Shown: positions 50,373 to 61,600 of the stretch, in pieces
How the letters are laid out: every line of letters begins with the position of its first letter
Position numbering within the stretch: the first letter of the stretch is position 1
Assembly (NCBI GenBank): GCA_003342815.1
Contig: PTEX01000312.1
Span: forward strand, 589,340 to 653,339
Direction of reading: 5' to 3'
DNA length: 64,000 nucleotides
From: Eudromia elegans
Lineage: Eukaryota > Chordata > Aves > Tinamiformes > Tinamidae
Program-made: the position numbers and the translations under genes
Notes under the pieces: generated by a model
What the model saw: the letters and a program-made list of their open reading frames with translations, nothing else
The model's database searches: none
Told to the model about the DNA's origin: nothing

Positions 50373-53300
50373 CATTTTTTTTTTTTTTTAACGTAAGCAA
50401 AACGTCCTTTTATATATATACTGAGGACTCCTCCTGACCTCACAATCTTTCAAAGATTAGAGAGAAAGCAGTCTTGCAAGCACATCAACTAGTTCTCTCA
50501 GCACCCTTGCCTGCAGCTTTATCTGCTACGAGAAGGTTAAAATAAGTGAGCATATACTAGCAATTAAACAGTACTGTTTGTAGCAACATCATTAGCAACA
50601 TCAACAATAATATCAATCACACAACGCTTACATATCACATAACAGATTAATTTTCACATTTCTTGTTAGAAGAACCCCAGAAAAAAAAGTCATTTGGAAA
50701 ATGAAAGCAGTGAGGGTCACACAGTTATTTCATGATAACACATCAGGTGGGTAGGTGTACTTGACATAAGTTACCTCCTAATTTCAGAAGAAGCTGCCAG
50801 AGGCAGAAAAATATTTAAGTAGAAATTAAACTTTCCTTCAGTCATCTGAGTATTAGGGCAATTATATCAGTCACTGTCATAGAAATTTCGTGTGTCTGAG
50901 AAAGCAGATGTTCTTAAATAAGATCAGTTGTGACACATAGCTTGTCCAACTACAACCAATGTGTAAGACAGATACTTTTGTTTCTTTTTACATGCAAAGC
51001 AACAACTGGACATAGTTAACCAACACTCTGCCTGCTGGAAAATCATCCTGCGTTTATATACTATACTGTTAACTGTCTGTTATCCTTTTAGGAAGAGAGG
51101 GGAAAGTGCACATTTGATACCGAAAATTGATACGCAATTTTCTTTTCTTTCCTGCTGTGTCAAAGCTACTGAAGCCCTGATGACTTTGATATTCAGGCTT
51201 CATTGTAGCTATGCTGGGGTAACTTGGAATCTGACTCCAAAACTTTGCTATTGACTCAGATCTTGTTAAACCAAAGTATCAGCCAGCCTGACTGGGCATC
51301 TGAGTGCCATTTTTCCTGACTCAACATCTCGGCACAGCTGAGAGGCAGAAGGCAGTATCTCGTGTCTCATGGATCTTGAGGAAGAAGCAGCTCCAGACAG
51401 AGCAGGCCAAAACTCCAAGGTGGCAGTGGTTCTACAGATGTTCAACTGGACACAGAATTTGGTCACAGCATGGCACCAAGTTGTAGCCTTGCTGATTCAC
51501 GCTGCTCCGTTTCCTCTTACATCATATGGAACTCTGTGATCAGTAGATATAAGCAGTGACTTACCACCTGTGTCCAGCCTGTCTATATTTCTTCTCTCTG
51601 CGGGCCTAGGCAGAGCTGGTGTAAAAAGCACAGTACTCTGCAGACAGCTTATATAACAGATAGCCTTTCAGAGGAAAACCTCTCACTCCTTGTCACAGGC
51701 CTAAAAGAATTTGTAAGCACGTTAAAAGAGTTATTAATGATAAAAGTTCTTCTGTGTTTGGAGTGCAAGAGAAGCCCCTTGTGCCTTCTCTTGGTCCTCT
51801 GCCAAGCAGTCTCACATTGCAGAGACATCTCTGCAACAGGTAATGTGCTGAGTCTTGGGACGAGGGAGCCATGCACTGGATATCTTACTACCCCAGGAGG
51901 AATTAATTCAATTTGCCTTCATTTGATGCTAATCACACTTTCATCTGTTAGCTGTGGTACTGAGTACCTGCAACTTACAGTTTTAATTAACAGTACTGTC
52001 ATAACTGCAATGGAAGGAACATCAGCCAAGTGCATTTTCACAGTTTACATGCTTCTTTGATTTTACTGGACAAACCATCTCCTCTAGTTTTTATAGTACA
52101 TAGAGTTCCATGACTTTACGTCTTTACCTAGACACGTATAATGGCAGGAATGTAACTTTAGTGAAATAGGATACACAGTTAAGCCTAAGGTTTTAGATAT
52201 GCTTCAAGACAAATTTAGCTACAGTGAGCTAATCTTGTAAAATTAATTTGAATATGTTGCTGAAGAATAACTTTAACCATTTCAGAAACTTCAGTATTTC
52301 CTCATAAACTTATCTCTTCGGAAGTAATTATTCAAACCCTTCAGCAAAGAGGTTCTGGGGTTTCAGTCAAATCCCAGAAAAAAAGAGCAAATACAAGGAG
52401 CTCAGAAAACTCTGCTACAAAGAAAGGAAAGAATAAATTATTGTCAGTAAATGAATCTTCCTTTGTTATAAAATTGAAATAATAATCACATTGATGAAAT
52501 ATAATTTATATTCATAATAAGCAACTTCTGGTTATTGAAAATGATAAGTTTTTATTTGCCATGTAATCAACTACAGGTGATTACCTCTCAGGAACAAATA
52601 TTACTGCTTATAAATTTTATGTATAAAGACATGTTATTATGTTTTTTTTATTTTATTTTATTTTTTTTTAGTAATTAACTAGAATGTTTGAATGCTTGAA
52701 TTGAAATATTTAACATTTAAATGAATTATGTTATACCAGTCCTACCAGTCCTGGCAAAATATTCCATTTTCGCACTCCAAAAATTATAGGTCATTTGTGG
52801 TATTTGAACAACAAACAAACAAAAACGCTCATAGAGGCGTGAAGGTAAGAAAAATTACAGATTAGTTTGAGAATTAAATTATTAAAATGAAATAGTGACT
52901 GAGTCAAAAATTATCATGTGCTATTTTAACCATTTATTTTTATTCTTTCAATTTCCTTGGATTATTTAGATATATTTTCTCAAATAGAAAAGCAAAAGAG
53001 AATGAGTTTGTGAGGTGGGACATTAGTTAATAAGAAAACAAAACCCAAATTTGTTTAGTGTATGCTTATTGGGAAGCTACAGTCAGAGAGTCCTGGGATG
53101 AATACCTATAGTCTTTTCATATGATCCCAAAACAATTTTGAATCTCTTTAAAATCCTATTTTTTATAAGCCTGGATTGTGCATACATATATTTGTTGGAG
53201 CTTTGAGAGATATTACAACCTATGAGAAGGTTTTCTAGTGTTTAAGCATTCTGCTAAACAGGAATGCCTTAATTAAATTTCTGCTTGCAGAAGGATCTAA

Positions 53301-56300
53301 AACTCATTTCTATTCAAGGGATTATGGAGAGCTGTAAATAGGTGTAAATACCGATCTTGTTTGCAAATCTAACTTCTAATCCAAGTCCATCAGAAATTCA
53401 TGAGAAACCAGTTTATTTCAGCGAGGCTAAAAGTCTATAGAGGTATTTGACAAGCATGTGCATCCTGATGCCAAGCATCAGAGCAATGCTGGTAGAGCAT
53501 CACTATTAATAAGCTTAACTGGAGGTTGATTTTAGCCAAGGCCTATTTTCCTCAGAATGCAACAAGCAGAAGAGAAAAAATTTATGAGGGTCATGTAATT
53601 TACATGTGTCACAAGGCAAAATGTGATTTTACTGAAAAAATAATTTTAAATATAAAGAACATCAGATATACAACACTTATTCTGGATATGTACTTGGATT
53701 TCTAGAAAGCTCAACTTTTTTTTTTTTCAGGTTTGATTCTGCTCTTTTGTCTTTTGACTGTGAGCATCTGTCTGTTGTTTTTTGTTATAGAAAATTAAGT
53801 CCCAGGAATAGATGAAGGCTGGACTGCAGAGATTGTTTTTTGGCTCTGGTTTGCTTGGCAGCTAGGTGCATGGTTGAGATCCCTAATGTGGGTTATGAAG
53901 TGTCCTGGCCTTTCAAGTGGTATATATATGAAAAATATAAGAAACTCAAGATATCAACAGTAGATATCTAGGAAAAAATAGAACGTTATTAATATTATAT
54001 ATTGTCTAACTACATGAGCCAAGTTCAGACAGAAATTGTCAATTTCTTGGTTTTTTTTAATTCTTGTAACTTTTTTTTCTCACATTTGTTTCTTCAAAGG
54101 CTCTTTAGGAAATTATTCCACAAGAAAATATTCTTTTCACTACAACTTTATCATCTTCACAAATCAGAATTATCTAATTTGTATGCGGAGTACATTCATT
54201 GAGGTGTTTCAATATTTGAAGAACATAGTTTGTGATGCTAATTAAAAGTTTCTACTAGTCTTATTTAAAGTGGTATTTCAACTTTCCATTTTTCTGATAT
54301 AAGAGGTTGCTTTGAAACCATTCCTTTAAGGAGACATGGTAACTTCTTCATTTTTACCTTCTCATTTCCATTCAAATATTGCTTTCACAGTATATCAAAT
54401 ACAGGTTAGCAATGCATTAAAATCTACCTGTTATATAGCACATGACTAATGCTAAATGAATACTAAATGAATAAATGAATACACTGCCTCACTATTTTGC
54501 TTTTGCTGATTTTTTAGCTTTTGAGATACATGTGCTAAAACTTTTCTATTCTTAGACTTGGACTCTAAAGTGGAACACACTTTAGAGACAACATGTGACT
54601 AAGGACCCTTCTTTTTTTGGAGCTTACGTATCTGGTTGTTCCTGAATATGCCAAACCAGCGCTGTTGCCAGAGAGCAAGCCCTGCTCTCCCTGACCACTT
54701 CGCATTCACTGGATTGCATCCATTGGATATATTGTGCAAGGTAGGGGGCAAACTATTCTCTGAAAAGAAATTCAACCAGCCACCATCAAATTGTTCTGGA
54801 TGCTAGCAACTCTATGCACACATGATGTGTTTGGAAGAGCCTGTAAACATAGAGAGTTTTGCAAACTGATGCAGTTTGCGGCTGCTTTGAAAAAGCCTCA
54901 GAGAATGAGTCAGTGCTCTCTGCTCCTTCAATTTAATATTCCTTACAACAAGGCTAAATTTGTGAATGTCTATATGGGAGATATTTATTTTTTACATATT
55001 AAGAATTTATGGATGAAAGAGGAATTTTTGGCTCTTCAGTAGTGAATGTACAGTTAAGAAAATGTACTGGCACAAATCCATCCCAGAAGAAACCTTTTAT
55101 TTTGCTGCATTAGAAAATTAGAAAATATTTCCTCTTTTTTTTTTTTTTTAATTTATTCAGAGCTGCTATGCTCCCCATCTCCCTACCCTACCAATCTTTA
55201 CATAAAGGGGCCTTAAGACATGCAAACACTAATGGGTCGGAAGGCACAAGTCAAAGACAAAAACAACAGACCAACAGCAGTAGTGATATTTTTCTGCCCT
55301 GGGTGCATAAATTAGTGCTTCTGCCCCTGCTTTAAGATCTCTGAAGAAAAATGTAAAATACTACCTCCCTGATCTTCTCCCTGATCTTCTGGCCACCACA
55401 TTAAAGCATGATTTCCCTCTTACTCCTTCTAGGCTCTTTTATTTTTTAGTCTTTTTCAACAACTCACTTTTCTTTCGGCTTCTTCATCTCAATTGCTTCC
55501 ATGCAGAAAATAAACACTGTAACAGAAGGTCAGAAGGTGTTTTGTGACTTTCTTTGTTCTTCTATTATTATTCAATATAAATATTAATGAATTGGGCGTG
55601 CAATATATAGAACATTCATTAAATGTGGAGATCGTATGAGGCAGGAATGGGATGAATTTACTTTGAAGATAGAACTATATAAGTGGAGACATTTTTAGAA
55701 ACCAAAAGACTGCAATTCAGTACAATCAAACAGCAAGAGTGAGGAAAAAAGCATTCTGCTTATGAAGAAATAACAAAACAACAAGATAGGAAATGACTGG
55801 TCTGGCAGCAGTTTCATGATAACTCACAAATAGAGCATAGAATAACCATCATTCATCATGGAAAAATGAATTTTGTGTTGAGAGAAACTAACAGAAAAGT
55901 TGCAAATTGAAATACATGAAAAGAGTTCTAATGTTACTACATTAGAACTACAAGGTTACAGCTGAAGTACTACGATTAAGACCCAGGCCATACTTCCAAA
56001 AAAACTGTAGGAAGTATAAAAAAAGAAAATCAGAAGTCTAGGAAATATAATATTTGTGTGAACTGGATTTAATTGCTGTTTAGTCTAGTAAACAGAGCAT
56101 GTGAAGGGAGATGTGGTTAGTATTTTGTACTATGAAAATGACTGCAGCAAGAAAGGAAGGCAATGAACATTTTCTTGCTTTGTTATTGCAAGATTGTCTA
56201 AATAATTGAATAAATTCCTTATAGAAGCTACAGAGATGGAAAATTTTAAGAACTGGCCATGAAAGCAATTTTCTTGTATAGATTACATATAGTTGAATGT

Positions 56301-57324
56301 AAGCAGAAAAATACTATTGATGATCACTAGAGATCCCTTTAAGTTCCATTGTCTATAACCTACTGCTTTGGAGATTTTATCAACAAATTCATTGGCTAAG
56401 TTGTAGTGGAATATTAGAACTGCATTGATTTTCAGTCTGTCTGGAAATACAAAGTCTATCATGAAGAGAGTTCCTGACAGTGTTTATCTTTAATGTCACT
56501 GAAAGAATCTTTGTTCAGATTCAGAGACAACAGAGAAGATTCTCAGAATTAGTTCTTAAAATAGCCTTTAAATAAACTTTCAAAGCAATTTCAACCTACA
56601 TGCTCTTTTAGCCAAGCTGTTCCTTCTTCATTCTTCGCAGTCCACTAAGTTGGTCATATATATATCTACTTTTACTTGTTTTTCCAAGAAACCACACAAT
56701 GCCTTCCACATATCTGCACATATCCTCCTGCAAAGGGAATGTTTCACTTCTCACACTAACAGTTTGGTTTGTTCCGTTTTCCTGCTCAGATTCCTATCAT
56801 CACTTAGCAAACATTACATTTTGTGTGATCATATCTATTTCCCTATAAGGTTCATCACAGTTCTTTCACTGTCTACATCACCTGTTCAGACTCTGCTCGC
56901 ATTGGCACTAGCACTTTCTCTTTGCCATTCATTCTTCTGTCAATGCAAACAGTGGATTTAAAATATGTGTGTGTGTACATATGTATAAAATACGTTCTTC
57001 AAAATAGCATTGTAACTTTGATCTAAGCTAGTTTTAGATTAATATAATTCATTTAAATAGAATGGAATTACTTTCAGCTTATACAGTGTAACATAAGAAT
57101 AATCAAGTACTGTTTACAGTATTTCTCCTTGATTTTCCTCCAAACTATATGTGCTTTGTTACCGATTTACATTAATTCTCAGGATCTGAGAGGAAATATA
57201 ATTAGAGGAAGAATCAAAATAAAATAATTTCTTAGAAATGTTACTTGTCTGAAATAGCTGTTTTTCTCATGGAGCTTTTGAGAAAATTTCTTAGAAGACT
57301 GATTATGTGAACATAACAGATGAA

Positions 57325-57361
57325 ATTGCATTATATGCAATATAATTGCATTGCATGCAAT
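57325..57361. repeat. Two paired palindromes ATTGCAT-N3-ATGCAAT
   Basis: Perfect 7-bp arms with 3-bp spacers at 57325-57341 and 57345-57361, separated by 3 bp. The repeated ATTGCAT half-site resembles C/EBP and octamer-type motifs, but no function is shown by sequence alone. Confidence 0.85.
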
Positions 57362-58210
57362 TTTACCTAAGATACTTTACTTTTACAGAACTCCAGGGAG
57401 AAAATATAATTCAAGTTCCCATCATGAATGTAGTAAAGTTTACTTAAAAGTTTAAAACTGACATGACTTGTCAGTCATCTAAACATTTCCACCAGATATT
57501 GCACTTCCTTCCCCAGCAATATATTCAGGTATTACAATGGACGGGAATCTTTCTTCCTGACCTGCAGTGATTACCACAATACCATGAGATACCTGGCACA
57601 AGGGAAATGATCAGTTGTCACTGTTGAATAGACCAATAGCTCCAATATCCTGACCTGCCACTTTTGCAGATCCACACTCAGCTTTCTTTCCTGACACTTG
57701 ATGGCTTACACCAAGGCTTGGTCTTTCACATCCAGACTGATTCTCTTAACTGCCGGGCTACAGAATTAATATTTAATAACCTTTCTTGTTACAGCTAATC
57801 TACTATTTTTTCAATAATAACAAAGGAGTAAGACAATAACATAATACATGAAAAGCCAAGATTCAAATCATCCAAGATCTAAGGAATATCTGTATAAAGA
57901 GGTAAAGATTTCACAGTAGAGGTTTACAACAACAACAATCCTGACTATTAAGGTAAATATCTGAATTGTAGAAGACCAACTAAAGCCTCAGGTATGGGTC
58001 ATCTCTAAGGTAGGGGCTTGGGATCTGGTTTCTCAAATCCAGAGGAAAATTCTAACTGGCAGGCTCTTACCATTCTGTGGAGGGTCAGCTTCTTGAATGA
58101 AGAAGAAAAAAAATCTTGAAAGCACTACTTAACACACCTATGTAACTTCCCTGTGTTCTGTGCATAATTATTTTAAATGTACTTCAGCACTGGTAAAAAC
58201 ATCAGCTACA

Positions 58211-58260
58211 AGAAAGAGAATCAAGAAAGAAAGAAAGAGAGTCAGGAAAGAAGGAAAGAC
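58211..58260. repeat. GAAA/GGAA purine-rich simple repeat
   Basis: Degenerate tandem AAAG and GGAA units over about 50 bases; all-purine runs on the plus strand. Confidence 0.8.
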
Positions 58261-58839
58261 AGATTCTGATTCACTAAACCTCTGAGAGCACACATACACA
58301 TAAGCCGAAATCTAAGGACCTTCATTCACCTAGAAACAAATAAAGCACAGATTTTCACCAGCCGTCAACATATGCTTCATATGGTTGAAGCAAGGGGAGC
58401 AGGCATTCATAAATTATAAGCTTTGTTTAGTGATTTGTTATGAAGTGTCGGTCTTGCAGATCAACGTACCCAAGTTTGAGATCTTACAGAGTCAGGACGG
58501 GAATCACAGTGAGATTGCTATAAAACCCAAATCATGCTTTTCATCACCTGCCTTTGATTACATAGAGATTTCACTTTTCTACCATTCTGGTTTAGGTACT
58601 TCAGAATAATAGCTCAATTTCAGTAGGATGTATCAAGATGCTACAGTCCTTGTTATGCTTGAACTGACAAAAGAGAACTAAAAAATACATTCCACATTAT
58701 CAAAATCACATAAGAATTACAAAAATATGGCACCTGGCAAGGTGATAAATGCTAACAAAACAAATAATAGTGTATTACCTAAACAATACCATAACAATAG
58801 CATTACAGGGGGAAGGTGAAGGCTTTTTTTTTTTTTTTC

Positions 58840-58869
58840 AATCTGTATTAATCTGTACTAATCTGTACT
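58840..58869. repeat. 10-bp tandem repeat, three copies
   Basis: AATCTGTATT, AATCTGTACT, AATCTGTACT: three units with one difference. It lies between a T run (58824-58838) and a CR1 fragment. Confidence 0.9.
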
Positions 58870-58870
58870 G

Positions 58871-58950
58871 ATGCCCAAGGTTGTTTAACCCCAGGTGTAG
58901 GACCCTGCACTTGTTCTTGTTAATGTCACTTAGGAAACCTTTGTTGTTTT
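58871..58950 (-). mobile_element. CR1 LINE ORF2 fragment
   Basis: Read on the minus strand the sequence gives INKNKCRVLHLGLNNLG, matching the CR1 ORF2 stretch (NLMKFNKGKCKVLHLGRNNP). It lies about 80 codons past the FADD motif region. Only this short block is recognisable; no CR1 3' end follows. Confidence 0.75.
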
Positions 58951-60348
58951 GTTACCAGCTGTGGCCATTGAAAACTGTCAGGTCTTCTGGGATTAGAATT
59001 CAAGTCTTTTCCTCCAAAATTACAAGCCATTGTATCCTTTTTAGACTCAGAACCTAAATTCGCTGTTAGCCTATAGTGTACTATTGCCAAAAAGCATTAT
59101 TTTCTGCAACAAGCATAATTTTAACATTAAGATGCCAGAGTGGTTAATGTTTGCATGGATTTCCATGTAAGCAGACATTTTTCTGAGAAGGATTACACTT
59201 CTGAATCACAGTTTTAGATAAAAATCAATTTTTAAGACAAGTTAGCCTTCTGTTAATGCAATTCACTTTTTCTCCTAAAAATTCCCCTTTTTAAGTTTCC
59301 CTAGCTTGGTCGCCATACAGCTATCCATGCTGGTTAATAGAGGTCAAAATCAAACTGTCAGTCTTTCAAAACATAAATGTACATCTATAAAGAGAATTAT
59401 TTCCTCTAGCATTTTCTCTACCTCCGTCAAATCTGGAACTCTTTGTTAGGAAATAAAAATAACTCTCCCTCCTCCTACACATTCCAAAAAAGAAAATCAG
59501 TGCAAAATATTTGTTTACCATGCCATTGTATAATCAGCTTTCAAATTACTAATGCAGAGCCTCTGGTGTCCAATTTGGGGGATGAATCTGTTCTACTAAC
59601 TAACTAGTTATTTGTTTACAAAATAAGGCTCCCTGCCTTCCTGTCAGACACAGGTAATATAAGGAACAAGAGAATATAAACTCAAAAATGAAGCACTAAA
59701 AAGTAAACGCGTGTACGTGCCTACACATTGACTATGGTTGGCAGTCTTTACACTCTTCTGTGATAAAAGCTCAGATTTCCCCAGACAGGATCTAAAACTG
59801 AGTCTATATTCTCCCACATTCCATATAAGCATTATAACTCTTCCTGTTTAATGCAGAAAAGGTTAAGCAACATCCAGCTGCGCACTCAGTAAGATGACAG
59901 TCAACTGCCCTTTGCATACCAACAGCAGTAGCTAAATCCTTTGCAAATGTGATGGTGGCACTTTCCTCTCAGCCAGGGATGAAATAAAGGATGTGTTAGT
60001 TTTTGGTTGAGTTTTTGCAATCTCTCTCTTACATCAAACTATAAAAAGCACAATAATCTCTCTTAGATCCTTTTTCTGCTCAGGTATTTGATCAGATATG
60101 AGTTACGTAAAGAAGGGAAATTTTAACCTGATCATGCCAACTATACTCATAGACTTCTAGGGAAGGGATTTTAAGTACTTCAAGTCTCTGAATCAAGCTT
60201 TCATCTGAACTCCTTTTGGCAAAATGATCCATTTCATAATTAAAAACAAAATTCTGCAAATATATTTTAAAATTTCTAAGACTATTCAGGACACTTACAC
60301 TTGAAGTTAAAATATTTGGCACCAGTTAAGCCCTCCTTTTACGGGGCT
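58951..60348. other. AT-rich non-coding DNA, no gene seen
   Basis: No reading frame above about 76 codons; no transposon family recognised. Confidence 0.6.
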
Positions 60349-60534
60349 TGTGGATTGGGTGATCGCCTGCAGTTTGACATTTACAATGATTGGCTAGCAC
60401 TACATGACTTGGTGTACCATAGGTTGAGCTTAATATCTGTTGACTGAGCTAAGGGAGAAACGTGTGTTGATGCTATAAAGGTTGCTTTGAATGTTCAATG
60501 AAGTGTCTTTGGCTGGAGACCCCTGCTCCTCACA
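60349..60534 (+). mobile_element. 5' LTR of a broken endogenous retrovirus
   Basis: It starts TGTGGATTGGGTG and ends CTCCTCACA, with a CTATAAAGG box near 60473. It is followed after a short gap by a primer-binding-site-like TGGTACCTAAATGGGG at about 60547-60562, as expected at an LTR/leader border. At 186 bp it is as short as the 11.29-kb LTR. No partner 3' LTR was seen in the window. Confidence 0.65.
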
Positions 60535-61600
60535 GCTCCCAAAAATGGTACCTAAATGGGGATATGGGTGAGGTCAGTAGCAAACCACTTGGTGGAATTG
60601 CTCAGCAGGATGGATTGGAGGCAACCTCTGCAATTGATCGTGATCATTCTCATACGATCTGAGTGCCAGGGGTTAGAACCATGTAGTTCTACGAGAACCA
60701 GGGGCAAGAACCACGGTGCTAAGAACAACAGGGAATTCGATAGCTAAGCAGCAGGAAAGAACCCTTCAAATGCTAAGGCACATTTTACATCAGACAGGGA
60801 AGGGGAAAGATTTGCAAGAAGGGGATTTGATAAAATTATTGAAATGAGGGCTGGACAACTACAATGCTTTAACAGATGGTACAGTGTATATCTGAGTGCT
60901 TGAGCAGGATTTCTTTTGCAATCATGGTGAATAATATATGAAGTGGTAAAACGATACGTGGGAACGTCCTCCACGGGATTGGAGGCAACAGCTCCTTCAC
61001 CTCCCCTGGGAGAAGCGGCTCCGTTGCCCCTCCAACCTGACAGTTGTTACCTGCACGTGAGGAAAGTGGATGCACAGGGCCCTGGGCCACCACCTCACTA
61101 TGGGGAGTTGAATGAGGTAATGGTGGATGTGGTAGGGGAAAAGACCACAGGGAGCCTGTAGAACAGAGATAAAGACCAGAACGTGTGGGTGCGGGTACAA
61201 AGGGACACCCTTAATAAGGGAGATATGGCAGTTGTTCCCATAGCAGTGGCTGCAGCACTCCCTGTCCTGCTTGATCGGAGCATGGCCCAACAATGTTTGC
61301 CTTCAGATTATAATATAATTAAGGAAATCAGACAGGCCATGAAAGATTCTGACGTGATGGATCCAGCCAGTCCTGAAAACTGCAATGCCAACGGAAGAGC
61401 ACCATGGGTCCCGAGACAAAGTCTGCAGAGTGGTAAAGATGGTGCTGCTGTCCCAAAAGCTGATTCGGGTCCTTGTAAATGTTACTCTAAATCATGCATG
61501 AGTGCTAAAAGGCAAATCCTTTTAACAGGAAAAATATCAGTAAGAAAAGAGCATGAAATAGCATTTAATAATAATGAAATACAAAGAACATGAAAACTAT
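60535..61600 (+). mobile_element. Retroviral leader and gag-like fossil
   Basis: Downstream of the LTR lies a leader with a primer-binding-site-like start, then a region with matrix-like sequence near 60.74-60.85 kb, a Pro-rich stretch near 60.98-61.10 kb, and a capsid-like stretch near 61.28-61.37 kb (LPSDYNIIKEIRQAMKD, resembling the start of capsid in class II retroviruses). The remnant is broken in several places and ends without recognisable protease, pol or env. Class II (beta/alpha-like) avian ERV is the best guess; it is old. Annotating the 136-codon frame here as a host gene would be wrong. Confidence 0.6.

Larger units (their letters stand above)
50373..58839. other. AT-rich non-coding DNA, no gene seen
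   Basis: The longest ATG-initiated frame is 107 codons (51737-52060). It has a hydrophobic, Cys-containing start but no recognisable family. Simple repeats include a T run after 50375, (TTTTA)n near 52646-52670 and an AAAG/GGAA purine tract at 58211-58260. Two paired 17-bp palindromes sit at 57325-57361. Confidence 0.55.

Noticed and set aside
51737-52060. 107-codon ATG frame with a hydrophobic start
   Set aside because: A single unsupported frame in AT-rich DNA with no family resemblance, CpG island or poly(A) context. A frame this long is expected by chance in 64 kb.
61183-61593. 136-codon frame as a host gene
   Set aside because: It lies downstream of an LTR and primer-binding-site-like sequence and resembles retroviral capsid in part, so it is treated as an ERV fossil.
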